A stretch of 64,000 nucleotides of DNA from Mycolicibacterium sp. CBMA 247. Lineage in GTDB: Bacteria; Actinomycetota; Actinomycetes; Mycobacteriales; Mycobacteriaceae. Both the position numbers and the translations under genes were made by a program. The DNA lies in NCBI RefSeq assembly GCF_009729095.1, contig NZ_VTGX01000002.1, positions 806,001 through 870,000 of the forward strand, in the 5' to 3' direction. Below, piece by piece: positions 31,089 through 39,610 of the stretch; within the stretch, counting starts at the first letter, position 1, and every line of letters starts with the position of its first letter. The notes under the pieces are model-generated. The model saw only the letters and a program-made list of their open reading frames with translations. It was not told the origin of the DNA and searched no databases.

Positions 31089-31697
31089 GTGCAACTGCTT
31101 CTGGTCCGACATGCTTTACCCCTGCGCAGCGAGCCCGGTCAAGGGTCCGATCCCGACCTGTCCGCCGACGGCATCGCTCAAGCGGAGCGACTGCCCGCCG
31201 CCCTGGCCCGCTTCCCCGTCAGCCGGCTGGTGAGTAGCCCGCAGCGCCGCGCGATCCAGACCGCGGGGCCGGTCTCGGCAGCGCTGGGACTGCAGGTCGA
31301 GGTCGACGACCGGCTCGCCGAGTACGACCGCGACATGGCGCACTATGTGCCGATCGAGGAGATCGCGAAGGAGAACCCCGCGGAACTGGCACGCCTCGTG
31401 AGCGGTCATCTGCCCAGCAGCGTGGACGAGAACGCGTTCATGGCGCGGATCAGCGCCGCTGTCGAGGACCTGGTGGAGGCGGGCGACCATGACGGCACCG
31501 TCGCGGTGTTCAGTCACGGCGGGGTGATCAACGTGCTGCTGCACCAGATCCTGCAGACCGAGCGCCTGCTTTCCTTCCACGTCGACTACGCCTCGGTGAC
31601 CCGGCTGTTGTCGTCCCGCTCGGGCAAGCTGGCAGTCGGCTCGGTCAACGGCACCGAGCACGTATGGGACCTGCTGCCCCGAAACGTGCGGTGGTAA
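31089..31697 (+). CDS. Histidine phosphatase (phosphoglycerate mutase) family protein
   Basis: 202 residues from GTG 31089. The phosphate-binding motif is LLLVRHALPL, with the phospho-acceptor His8 after Arg7 (RHG-type, here RHA). A second signature is LVSSPQRRAIQTAGP (Arg at the phosphate pocket), and the second catalytic His is in VFSHGGVINVLL. It removes phosphate from small metabolites or proteins. Followed 3 bp later by the APH-like gene, so probably one operon. Confidence 0.92.
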   Translation: MQLLLVRHALPLRSEPGQGSDPDLSADGIAQAERLPAALARFPVSRLVSSPQRRAIQTAGPVSAALGLQVEVDDRLAEYDRDMAHYVPIEEIAKENPAELARLVSGHLPSSVDENAFMARISAAVEDLVEAGDHDGTVAVFSHGGVINVLLHQILQTERLLSFHVDYASVTRLLSSRSGKLAVGSVNGTEHVWDLLPRNVRW

Positions 31698-31700
31698 ACA

Positions 31701-32738
31701 GTGATCGTGACAAATCTGGAGGGTCTCGACCTCACCGCCCTGGACCGGCATCTGCGTTCGGAGGGCATCGCCCGCAGCGGTGAGCTCCGCGCCGAGCTGA
31801 TCGCCGGCGGCCGTTCCAACCTCACTTTCCGGGTGTGCGACGACGCGTCCGCGTGGGTGCTGCGCCGTCCGCCGCTGCACGGCCTCACCCCGTCCGCGCA
31901 CGATATGGCCCGCGAGTACAAGGTCGTGGCAGCGCTGGCCGGCACCGCGGTACCGGTCGCCCGTGCCGTGACGATGAGCAACGACGAGTCGGTACTGGGT
32001 GCGCCGTTCCAGATGGTCGAGAACGTGGCGGGCCAGGTGGTCCGCAGCGCCGCCGAGCTTGAAGCACTTGAAGCGCTCGGTGGCCCCGGCAGCATCAGCA
32101 ACAGTGTCGATGCGCTGATCCGGGTACTGGCCGACCTGCACGCCGTGGACCCGGAGGCAGTCGGTCTGGGCGACTTCGGCAGGCCCGCGGGCTATCTGGA
32201 ACGCCAGGTGCGGCGCTGGGGTTCGCAGTGGGATCTGGTCCGCCTGCCCGACGATCCCCGCGACGACGACGTCAAACGACTGCACCAGAAGCTGGCCGAC
32301 GCGATGCCGGCACAGAGCCGCAGCTCGATCGTGCATGGCGACTACCGCATCGACAACACCATCCTGGACGCGCAGGACCCGACGAAGGTCCTGGCCGTGC
32401 TGGACTGGGAGCTCTCGACGCTGGGCGACCCGCTGTCGGACGCCGCACTGATGTGCGTGTACCGCGACCCGATGTTCAATCTGATCCTGAGCATGGAAGC
32501 GGCGTGGAGCTCACCGCAGATGCCGTCGGCCGACGAGTTGGCCAACCGTTATTCGGTGCAGTCCGGCCAGGACCTGGCGCACTGGGACTTCTACATGGCG
32601 CTGGCCTATTTCAAGGCCGCGATCATCGCCGCCGGCATCGATTTCCGCGCACGCCAGGGTTCCGAGTCGGAGGGCAGCTCGACTGTCGGCGCGGCGGTCG
32701 CGCCGGCGATCGCGTCCGGCCTGCGCGCTCTCGGCTGA
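31701..32738 (+). CDS. APH-fold phosphotransferase (Rv3761c/'FadE36' type)
   Basis: 345 residues. Aminoglycoside-phosphotransferase-like kinase fold: nucleotide loop LIAGGRSNLTFRV, catalytic-loop Brenner motif SIVHGDYRIDNTI with the catalytic Asp, and metal Asp in VLAVLDWELSTLGDP. In M. tuberculosis the equivalent gene is labelled fadE36, but nothing here resembles an acyl-CoA dehydrogenase. Related proteins are fused to or sit beside acyl-CoA dehydrogenases (ACAD10/11) and act on 4-hydroxyacyl-CoA; that role is only a possibility. GTG 31701 or 31707. Confidence 0.9.
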   Translation: MIVTNLEGLDLTALDRHLRSEGIARSGELRAELIAGGRSNLTFRVCDDASAWVLRRPPLHGLTPSAHDMAREYKVVAALAGTAVPVARAVTMSNDESVLGAPFQMVENVAGQVVRSAAELEALEALGGPGSISNSVDALIRVLADLHAVDPEAVGLGDFGRPAGYLERQVRRWGSQWDLVRLPDDPRDDDVKRLHQKLADAMPAQSRSSIVHGDYRIDNTILDAQDPTKVLAVLDWELSTLGDPLSDAALMCVYRDPMFNLILSMEAAWSSPQMPSADELANRYSVQSGQDLAHWDFYMALAYFKAAIIAAGIDFRARQGSESEGSSTVGAAVAPAIASGLRALG

Positions 32739-32742
32739 CGCG

Positions 32743-33159
32743 TCAGCTGCGCTGGGCGGCCCTGAAGTTCTTCTTGGCGGCGCGGCGCAACTGGAAGATC
32801 CTCGCCGATCCGGCGGCGACGGTCAGCAGGCCGCCGCCCACCGCGGCGCCCAGGATGGCCACGCCCGTCGGCAACGACCAGTGCCAGCTCAGGAACGTCA
32901 GCGGGACCGGGGCGGTGTTCTGCGCGATGAAGATCAACAGCACGATCAGCACCAGGAAGCCCAGGATCAGTGCTGACCACAGTGCTCCGGCGCGGGTGAA
33001 GCTGGGCTGGGTGGCCTTACCCGGTTTGGTTTGTTTGCCCGCATCCGGCGGGGTGGCCTTACCGGTTTCGGGCGTCTTGCCCGCGTCCGGCAGCGGCGTG
33101 TCCGGCACGTTTGGCGTCGGCTCAGGCAAATTGGGCGATACAGACGGATCGCTGGTCAT
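32743..33159 (-). CDS. LapA-domain membrane protein (Rv3760-like)
   Basis: 138 residues from ATG 33159. The N-terminal ~60 residues are disordered with Pro/Lys/Thr repeats (PDAGK, PETGK, PPDAGK). Two transmembrane helices follow, separated by the DUF1049/LapA signature FIAQNTAPVPLTFLSWHWSLP. A basic C-terminal tail (FQLRRAAKKNFRAAQRS) faces the cytoplasm. Function unknown; in M. tuberculosis the same position next to proX holds Rv3760. Divergent from proX by 138 bp. Confidence 0.85.
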   Translation of the reverse strand: MTSDPSVSPNLPEPTPNVPDTPLPDAGKTPETGKATPPDAGKQTKPGKATQPSFTRAGALWSALILGFLVLIVLLIFIAQNTAPVPLTFLSWHWSLPTGVAILGAAVGGGLLTVAAGSARIFQLRRAAKKNFRAAQRS

Positions 33160-33297
33160 CCTCTCATCTTCGCTTGCTGCGCCGTCAAAGCAAACCACCG
33201 TGCGAGAAAGCGCGGCAGCATGTCGGGCCTGCCGTTAGGGTCAGGGGAGCTGGTCGGGGAAATCGAACATGCCCGCCGTGGCCGAAAGGACGCGCCT

Positions 33298-34239
33298 GTG
33301 CAGCGCAGAACCCTGGCAATCGCGATGACTCTGCTCGCCCTGATACTGCCGCTGGCGGTGGCGTGCGGAAGCGCCAATCCGCTGGGCGGCGGACCGATCT
33401 CGGGTGACCTGAAATCGATCACCGTCGGATCCGCTGACTTCCCGGAGTCCAAGATCATCGCCGAGATCTATGCCCAGGCGCTGGAGGCCAATGACTTTCA
33501 GGTCAGGAGGCAGTTCGGTATCGGCAGCCGGGAGACGTATGTGCCTGCGGTGCAGGATCACTCGATCGATCTGATCCCCGAGTACACCGGCAATCTGCTG
33601 CAGTACTTCGACAAGGAAACTACCGCGACCACCCAGGACGCGGTGCTGATCGCGCTGTTCAAGGCGTTGCCGGGGGATCTGTCGATCCTGTACCCCTCGC
33701 CTGCCGAGGACAAGGACACTCTCGCCGTCACCGCCGAGACCGCCCAGCGCTGGAACCTGAAGACCATCGAGGATCTGGCCGCGCATTCGGCCGAGGTGAA
33801 AGTCGGTGCGCCATCGGAATTTCAGACCCGCCAGACAGGTCTGGTCGGCCTGAAATCCCGGTACGGTCTGGACATCGCGCCCGCCAATTTCGTCGCGATC
33901 AGCGATGGCGGCGGGCCGGCCACCGTCAAGGCGCTGAACAGCGGCGCCGTCACGGCCGCCAACATCTTCAGTACCTCACCGGCGATCGAGCAGCACCACC
34001 TCGTGGTTCTGGAGGATCCCAAGAACGCTTTCCTGGCTGCCAATGTCGTTCCGTTGGTGGCCTCGCAGAAGATGTCCGATGAACTCAAGACCGTGCTCGA
34101 TGCGGTGTCAGCCAAACTCACCACGGAGGCCCTGATCGAGTTGAATGCCGCGGTGGAGGGCAATGCCGGCGTCGATCCCAACGAGGCGGCCGCAAAGTGG
34201 ATCAAGGACAACGGATTCGACAAGCCGGTGAAGAAGTGA
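33298..34239 (+). CDS. proX: Osmoprotectant (glycine betaine/carnitine/choline) ABC transporter, binding lipoprotein ProX
   Basis: 313 residues from GTG 33298 after GAAAGGA. The lipobox is LAVAC with lipidated Cys23. The OpuAC-type domain starts KSITVGSADFPESKIIAEIY and contains DLIPEYTGNLLQYF, the usual ligand-pocket segment with aromatic residues. It captures quaternary ammonium compatible solutes at the outer face of the membrane. First gene of proX-proV-proW-proZ with stop/start overlaps. Matches Rv3759c. Confidence 0.95.
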   Translation: MQRRTLAIAMTLLALILPLAVACGSANPLGGGPISGDLKSITVGSADFPESKIIAEIYAQALEANDFQVRRQFGIGSRETYVPAVQDHSIDLIPEYTGNLLQYFDKETTATTQDAVLIALFKALPGDLSILYPSPAEDKDTLAVTAETAQRWNLKTIEDLAAHSAEVKVGAPSEFQTRQTGLVGLKSRYGLDIAPANFVAISDGGGPATVKALNSGAVTAANIFSTSPAIEQHHLVVLEDPKNAFLAANVVPLVASQKMSDELKTVLDAVSAKLTTEALIELNAAVEGNAGVDPNEAAAKWIKDNGFDKPVKK

Positions 34240-35348
34240 TCACATTCGATAACGTCACCAAGCAGTACCCGGATGGCACTGTCGCCGTCAACGATCTCAA
34301 TCTGGAAGTGCCGCAGGGCACGTTGACGGTGTTCGTCGGTCCGTCGGGCTGTGGCAAGACCACCTCGATGCGGATGATCAACCGGATGATCGACCCGACC
34401 TCCGGCACCCTCACCGTCAACGGTGAAGACATCGGCACAGTCGATCCGGTCAAGCTGCGGTTGGGGATCGGCTACGTCATCCAGAGCGCCGGGCTGCTGC
34501 CGCACCTGCGGGTGGTCGACAACGTCGCGACGGTGCCGGTGCTGCGGGGTGAATCGCGGCGCAAGGCCCGCAAGGCCGCGATCGGGGTGATGGAACGGGT
34601 GGGGCTCGACCCGAAGCTGGCCGACCGTTATCCGGCGCAGCTGTCCGGCGGGCAGCAGCAGCGCGTCGGGGTGGCACGTGCCCTGGCCGCCGATCCGCCG
34701 ATCCTGCTGATGGACGAACCGTTCAGCGCGGTCGACCCGGTGGTAAGAGAGGATCTGCAGGCCGAAATCCTGCGATTGCAAAGCGAATTGCACAAGACGA
34801 TCGTCTTCGTCACGCACGATGTCGACGAGGCCATCAAACTGGGTGACAAGGTCGCGGTGTTCGGCCGCGGGGGAGTGCTGCAGCAGTACGACTCACCGGC
34901 CCGGTTGTTGTCCAACCCGGCCAACGACATGGTGGCCGGAATCGTCGGCGCCGACCGCGGCTATCGCGGGTTGCAGTTCTTTCACGCGAGCGGGCTGCCG
35001 CTGCTTGACATCCGCCATGTCCCGGAGGCCGAGCTCGACGGTCTGCAACTCGGTCCCCATGACTGGGTGTTGATCACCAAACCCGACGGCTCGCCCTACG
35101 GCTGGGTCAATGCCGAAGGAGTCCAGGTACACCGGTCAGGAAAGTCGCTGTACGACAGCACGATTGCCGGTGGCTCGCTGTTCCGGCCGGACGGCGCCCT
35201 GCGGCAGGCCCTGGACGCCGCGCTGTCCTCGCCGTCGGGACTGGGTGTCGCGGTGGACGCAGACGAGCAGGTCATCGGCGGGGTCCGGGCCGAAGACGTG
35301 CTGGCAGCACTGGAATCCCAGCGGCACATCCCCGCATTGGGGAATTGA
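34236..35348 (+). CDS. proV: Osmoprotectant ABC transporter ATP-binding protein ProV
   Basis: 370 residues from GTG 34236, overlapping the proX stop (GTGA). Walker A GPSGCGKTT (35-43), signature LSGGQQQR (136-143), Walker B ILLMDE (156-161), and the switch His in FVTHDVDEA. The C-terminal ~110 residues (LDGLQLGPHDWVLITKPDG... GVAVDADEQVIGGVRAEDVLAAL) look like a CBS-type regulatory domain, which in OpuA/OpuC systems senses ionic strength. Energises solute uptake. Matches Rv3758c. Confidence 0.95.
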   Translation: MITFDNVTKQYPDGTVAVNDLNLEVPQGTLTVFVGPSGCGKTTSMRMINRMIDPTSGTLTVNGEDIGTVDPVKLRLGIGYVIQSAGLLPHLRVVDNVATVPVLRGESRRKARKAAIGVMERVGLDPKLADRYPAQLSGGQQQRVGVARALAADPPILLMDEPFSAVDPVVREDLQAEILRLQSELHKTIVFVTHDVDEAIKLGDKVAVFGRGGVLQQYDSPARLLSNPANDMVAGIVGADRGYRGLQFFHASGLPLLDIRHVPEAELDGLQLGPHDWVLITKPDGSPYGWVNAEGVQVHRSGKSLYDSTIAGGSLFRPDGALRQALDAALSSPSGLGVAVDADEQVIGGVRAEDVLAALESQRHIPALGN

Positions 35349-36028
35349 TGCGGTATCTGCTGAACCATCTCGACGACCTGTGGATGCTGACCATCGTGCA
35401 CCTGCGGTTGTCGTTGGTGCCGATCGTGCTGGGCCTGTTGATCGCCGTCCCCCTGGGGGCGGTGGTCCAGCGCACCACTGCGCTGCGGCGGCTGACCACC
35501 ATCACCGCGAGCATCATCTTCACGATCCCGTCTCTGGCGCTGTTCGTGGTGCTACCGCTGGTCATCCCGACCCGCATCCTGGACGAGGCCAATGTCATTG
35601 TGGCGCTGACCCTTTACACCACCGCGCTGTTGGTGCGCGCGGTGCCCGAGGCGCTCGACGCCGTGCCCGAGCACGTGTGTGACGCCGCGACGGCGATCGG
35701 CTACCGGCCACTGGTGCGGATGCTCAAAGTCGAGCTTCCGTTGGCCATCCCGGTGCTGGTGGCCGGGCTGCGGGTGGTCGCGGTCACCAACATCTCGATG
35801 GTGTCGGTGGGTTCGGTGATCGGTATCGGCGGCCTGGGCACCTGGTTCACCGAGGGGTATCAGTCCAACAAGAGTGACCAGATCGTCGCCGGGATCATCG
35901 CGATCTTCGTGCTGGCCATCATCATCGACACCCTGATCATGCTGGCCGGTAAGGCCATCACGCCCTGGACCCGGGCGAACCGGCTGCCCCGCACACGCCG
36001 GGCATTCAGGATCAAGGCGGCCGCATGA
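35348..36028 (+). CDS. proW: Osmoprotectant ABC transporter permease ProW
   Basis: 226-residue inner-membrane permease with five to six helices. The EAA coupling loop is VPEHVCDAATAIGYRPLVRMLKVELPLAIPVL, and the GxG end is SVGSVIGIGGLGTWFTEG. ATG 35348 shares one base with the proV stop. The start MRYLLNHLDDLWMLTIVHLR is the usual OpuC permease start. Pairs with ProZ. Matches Rv3757c. Confidence 0.95.
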   Translation: MRYLLNHLDDLWMLTIVHLRLSLVPIVLGLLIAVPLGAVVQRTTALRRLTTITASIIFTIPSLALFVVLPLVIPTRILDEANVIVALTLYTTALLVRAVPEALDAVPEHVCDAATAIGYRPLVRMLKVELPLAIPVLVAGLRVVAVTNISMVSVGSVIGIGGLGTWFTEGYQSNKSDQIVAGIIAIFVLAIIIDTLIMLAGKAITPWTRANRLPRTRRAFRIKAAA

Positions 36029-36804
36029 GTTTCCTGCAGCAGGCGCTGGACTTCATCTTCACCGCCGCCAACTGGGCCGGGCCCGCCGGGCTCACCGCCC
36101 GCATCGTCGAGCACCTGCAGTACACCGTGGTCGCGGTGGTGGCCTCGGCAGTCATTGCGATCCCCGTCGGCCTGCTCATCGGGCATACCGGACGCGGCAC
36201 CTTCCTCGTCGTCACCGGGGTCAACGCGCTGCGCGCCCTGCCCACACTCGGAGTTCTGCTGCTCGGGGTGCTGTTGTGGGGTCTGGGGTTGGTGCCGCCG
36301 ACGGTCGCGCTGATGCTGCTGGGCATCCCGCCGCTGTTGGCCGGGACCTATGCCGGTATCGCCAATGTCGACCCATCCGTGGTGGACGCGGCCCGGTCGA
36401 TGGGTATGACCGAGCGCCGGGTCCTGTTGGGGGTCGAGGTGCCCAATGCGCTGCCGCTGATCCTGGGCGGGCTGCGCACCGCGACGCTGCAGATCGTGGC
36501 GACCGCGACGGTGGCCGCCTACGCGAGCCTCGGTGGGCTGGGCCGGTATCTGATCGACGGCATCAAGGTGCGCCAGTTCCACATCGCGCTGGTGGGTGCG
36601 CTCATGGTGACGGCGCTGGCCCTGATTCTCGACGCCGCGCTCGCGTTCGCGGTGTGGCTGTCGGTCCCCGGTAGTGGCCGGTTGGGGCCTGGGAAATCTG
36701 GCCGGCGTCCGATGCCGCAGCCGTTGCTCGGAGACGAGGTGGCACTCGAGTCGCCGGCGGCGGGGCCCGGGCGTGGGAGTTCCGGACTCGTCTACGAAGG
36801 CTGA
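36025..36804 (+). CDS. proZ: Osmoprotectant ABC transporter permease ProZ
   Basis: 259-residue second permease. ATG 36025 overlaps the proW stop (ATGA). The EAA loop is VVDAARSMGMTERRVLLGVEVPNALPLIL, and the conserved ATVAAYASLGGLGRYLIDG follows. The C-terminal ~40 residues after the last helix are hydrophilic (GKSGRRPMPQPLLGDE) and longer than usual. ProW and ProZ form the heterodimeric channel. Matches Rv3756c. Confidence 0.94.
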   Translation: MSFLQQALDFIFTAANWAGPAGLTARIVEHLQYTVVAVVASAVIAIPVGLLIGHTGRGTFLVVTGVNALRALPTLGVLLLGVLLWGLGLVPPTVALMLLGIPPLLAGTYAGIANVDPSVVDAARSMGMTERRVLLGVEVPNALPLILGGLRTATLQIVATATVAAYASLGGLGRYLIDGIKVRQFHIALVGALMVTALALILDAALAFAVWLSVPGSGRLGPGKSGRRPMPQPLLGDEVALESPAAGPGRGSSGLVYEG

Positions 36805-36827
36805 GCGTCGTCGCATACGGTAGACGG

Positions 36828-37421
36828 GTGAGTGACCAGAAGGACCGTGCCTGGCCAGCGGTGTTGACGTGGCGGGCGCACGATGAAGCCCGGATGGAGT
36901 CCGTTCGGGTTCAGCTGACGGGCAAGCGGATCAAGGCCTATGGCCGGATCGTGGCCGCCGCCACCGAATCGCACCCGGCGTTCTCGGCCTCCTACGACCT
37001 GGTCACCGACGAGACCGGCGCCACCAAGCGGCTCTCGCTCAGCGTCACATTGGCCGAGCGGGAACGCCAGCTCTCGATCGCGCGCGACGAGGAGAACATG
37101 TGGCTGGTGCAGGATCACGCCCAGACAAAGCGCTCGGACTTCGGCGGCGCGCTCGATGTCGACGTCGTGTTCAGCCCGTTCTTCAATGCGTTGCCGATCC
37201 GGCGGACCGGTCTGCATCAGCGGGCTGAGACGGTGACCCTGCCGGTGGTTTACGTGTGGTTGCCGGACTTCTCGGTGGAAACCGCCAACATCAGCTACAG
37301 CAGTGCCGGTCCCGAGGGCGGGGCTGGGGTGAAGCTGCGCTCGCCGGTCGCCGACACCACCATCACGGTGGACTCCGACGGCTTCATCCTTGATTACCCA
37401 GGACTGGCAGAGCGGATCTGA
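36828..37421 (+). CDS. Putative glycolipid-binding protein (Rv3755c-like)
   Basis: 197 residues from GTG 36828. Recognised as the glycolipid-binding (DUF1089) family: [20 protein letters not shown] at the start, [20 protein letters not shown] in the middle, and [20 protein letters not shown], which carries the family motif. Beta-rich, no signal peptide. The ligand is unproven. It lies 23 bp after proZ and may be on the same transcript. Its 3' end overlaps tyrA on the other strand by 38 bp. Confidence 0.88.
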   Translation: MSDQKDRAWPAVLTWRAHDEARMESVRVQLTGKRIKAYGRIVAAATESHPAFSASYDLVTDETGATKRLSLSVTLAERERQLSIARDEENMWLVQDHAQTKRSDFGGALDVDVVFSPFFNALPIRRTGLHQRAETVTLPVVYVWLPDFSVETANISYSSAGPEGGAGVKLRSPVADTTITVDSDGFILDYPGLAERI

Positions 37422-38343
37422 TCACCCCGCCGGCGCGTCCGGCGGCCGCCAGCTCGGCCCGCCAGTTGTCGGTGCCCACCACCGTGGTGATGATCTCGGG
37501 GCGGCCGAAGCTGTCGTAGCGCATCCGCGCGGCATGACCCGTCTCGACCAGATCGGCCACCGAACCCGTGGCTGCCAACGTCTCCTTGGCGCGGGTCAGC
37601 AGTTCGATGCCCTGCTCGAGCGCGGGCAGCAGCTGGTCGGCGTTGGCCTCACACATGGCCCGGACCAGGTCCGGCGCGGTGGCCGCCACCCGCGTGCCGT
37701 CGCGGAACGAGCCGGCCGCCAGCGCGAAGGCCAGCGGCACCTCGCCGGCGACCAGGGCCAACGTTTCGGCGAACAGGTGCGGCAGGTGGGAGATGGCGGC
37801 CGCGGCGGCGTCGTGCTCGTCGGAGCGGGCCGGTACCACGACCGCGTGGCAGTCCAGCGCCAGCTGGGTCACCAGTGACCACACCTGCGCGTCGACGTGA
37901 TCGTCCACGCTGACCACCCACGGTGCACCGGTGAACAGTCCCGCGTCACCGGCCGACCAGCCCGAGTGGGCGGTGCCGGCCATCGGATGGCCACCGACGA
38001 AGTTCTGCAGCAGCCCGAACTTGCCGACCTCCTCCAACACCGCACCCTTGACGCTGGTGACATCGGTCAGCGGGCAGTGCGGTGCGGTGCCGCGGATGTG
38101 GTCGAGCATCTGCGGCAGGGCCGGCATCGGCACCGCGAGGACGATCAGCGCATTGCGGTCGGCAGCGCGGCGCAGTACCTCGTCGAGGTTCGCCGTGGCG
38201 TCGAATCCGTCGAACGTGGCGGCCGCAACGGCCTCCATCGACCGGTTGTAGCCGAAGACCTCACGGCCGGCCCCATCAGCGGCGCGCATCAGCGAACCGC
38301 CGATCAGGCCAAGGCCCACCACGCACACCGGTGTGTTCGTCAC
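37384..38343 (-). CDS. tyrA: Prephenate dehydrogenase TyrA
   Basis: 319 residues. NAD-binding motif [16 protein letters not shown] (6-21), [21 protein letters not shown], and the substrate motif [15 protein letters not shown], whose His is in the catalytic HPMAG box. Converts prephenate to 4-hydroxyphenylpyruvate on the way to tyrosine. The C-terminal domain is helical and dimerising; no ACT domain is evident. Matches Rv3754. Convergent with the glycolipid-binding gene. Confidence 0.95.
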   Translation of the reverse strand: MTNTPVCVVGLGLIGGSLMRAADGAGREVFGYNRSMEAVAAATFDGFDATANLDEVLRRAADRNALIVLAVPMPALPQMLDHIRGTAPHCPLTDVTSVKGAVLEEVGKFGLLQNFVGGHPMAGTAHSGWSAGDAGLFTGAPWVVSVDDHVDAQVWSLVTQLALDCHAVVVPARSDEHDAAAAAISHLPHLFAETLALVAGEVPLAFALAAGSFRDGTRVAATAPDLVRAMCEANADQLLPALEQGIELLTRAKETLAATGSVADLVETGHAARMRYDSFGRPEIITTVVGTDNWRAELAAAGRAGGVIRSALPVLGNQG

Positions 38344-38427
38344 ACGTCAAGGTTGGCATACCCATGCCGCCCGGGCCGAGGGTGATCCCTGGTCAAAATT
38401 GCTGGTCGGCGACTACCGTAGGCGGAC

Positions 38428-38934
38428 ATGGAAGCACAGCGTGCGGCGGCAGACCTGCCCAATGGCTTCGGGGTGGCCGTTGTCCAGGAGGAAGGCAAGT
38501 GGCGGTGCGCGCCCATGCGCTCGGCCTCGTTGAGCAGTCTCACCGCGGCGGAGACCGAGCTTCGTGAGCTGCGCAGCGCCGGGGCGGTGTTCGGGCTGCT
38601 CGATGTGGACGACGAGTTTTTCGTGATCGTGCGGCCGGCACCTGCGGGAACACGGTTGCTGCTGTCGGATGCCACCGCCGCGCTGGACTACGACATCGCC
38701 GCCGAGGCGCTGGAGAACCTGGACGCCGACCTGGAAGAAGAGGACCTCGAGGACTCCGACCCGTTCGAAGAGGGGGACCTCTCGCTGCTGTCCGATATCG
38801 GTCTGCACGAGGACGTACTCGGCGTGATCCTGTCCGAAACCGACCTGTACGCCGACGAGCAGATCGGGCGGATCGCCCGCGAGATGGGCTTCGCCGATGA
38901 GCTGGCGGCGGTGCTCGACCGGCTCGGTCGGTGA
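38428..38934 (+). CDS. tRNA adenosine deaminase-associated protein (Rv3753c-like)
   Basis: 168 residues. An alpha/beta N-terminal half (GFGVAVVQEEGKWRCAPMR, GAVFGLLDVDDEFFVIVRP) is followed by a very acidic segment (LDADLEEEDLEDSDPFEEGD) and a helical end. This is the actinobacterial protein always found directly before tadA; its role is unknown, perhaps assisting the deaminase. Its stop overlaps the tadA start (GTGA), so expression is coupled. Divergent from tyrA by 84 bp. Confidence 0.92.
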   Translation: MEAQRAAADLPNGFGVAVVQEEGKWRCAPMRSASLSSLTAAETELRELRSAGAVFGLLDVDDEFFVIVRPAPAGTRLLLSDATAALDYDIAAEALENLDADLEEEDLEDSDPFEEGDLSLLSDIGLHEDVLGVILSETDLYADEQIGRIAREMGFADELAAVLDRLGR

Positions 38935-39386
38935 GTGCTGCAGACGAAATTCTGATCCGCGCCGCGCTTGAGGCTGCCCGGACGGCCGGTCCGCGCGATG
39001 TGCCGATCGGCGCGGTGGTGTTCGCCGCGGACGGCACCGAACTGGCGCGGGCCGCCAACACCCGGGAAGCGTCAGGGGATCCGGCCGGGCATGCCGAGAT
39101 CGTGGCGATGCGCGAGGCGGCACGTGTGCTCGGCGACGGCTGGCGGCTGGAAGGTGCGACGCTCGCGGTGACCGTGGAGCCGTGCACGATGTGCGCGGGC
39201 GCGCTGGTGCTGGCCCGGGTGGCGCGGGTGGTGTTCGGAGCGTGGGAACCCAAGACCGGGGCGGTCGGCTCACTGTGGGATGTGGTGCGTGATCGCCGGC
39301 TCAACCACCGCCCCGAGGTGGTCGGTGGGGTTTTGGCCGACGAGTGCGCGGCCCTGCTGGAGGAGTTCTTCGCCGCCCAGCGCTGA
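38931..39386 (+). CDS. tadA: tRNA-specific adenosine deaminase TadA
   Basis: 151 residues from GTG 38931. Zinc deaminase motifs: HAE with His54 and the proton-shuttling Glu56, and PCTMC with Cys85 and Cys88. It deaminates A34 to inosine in tRNA-Arg(ACG), whose gene is also in this window (17405). Length is normal for the family. Matches Rv3752c. Followed by tRNA-Ser(CGA) on the same strand. Confidence 0.95.
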   Translation: MSAADEILIRAALEAARTAGPRDVPIGAVVFAADGTELARAANTREASGDPAGHAEIVAMREAARVLGDGWRLEGATLAVTVEPCTMCAGALVLARVARVVFGAWEPKTGAVGSLWDVVRDRRLNHRPEVVGGVLADECAALLEEFFAAQR

Positions 39387-39456
39387 GTGTGTGAGCGTCA
39401 GCACCCGTGCTCGGCACGATTAGGGCTTGCGGCGCTCGCCCGGTAAGCTGCCACAC

Positions 39457-39544
39457 GGTGGCGTGTCCGAGCGGCCTAAGGAGCACGCCTCGAAAGCGTG
39501 TGACGGGTAACCCCCGTCCGAGGGTTCAAATCCCTCCGCCACCG
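39457..39544 (+). tRNA. tRNA-Ser (anticodon CGA)
   Basis: The acceptor stem GGTGGCG (39457-39463) pairs with CGCCACC (39537-39543); discriminator G39544. The anticodon arm CACGC-CTCGAAA-GCGTG gives anticodon CGA. Long variable arm. No duplicate of its 3' end was seen. Confidence 0.97.
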
Positions 39545-39552
39545 CCATAGAT

Positions 39553-39584
39553 CTCCCCACCGGTTACCCCTGGTGGGGAGTTTT
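39553..39584 (+). terminator. Intrinsic terminator of tRNA-Ser(CGA)
   Basis: CTCCCCACC (39553-39561), 10-nt loop, GGTGGGGAG (39572-39580), then TTTT. A classical rho-independent terminator 8 bp after the tRNA. Confidence 0.9.
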
Positions 39585-39610
39585 CTTTATGGCAGTCCGT
39601 CCGGGCTCAC

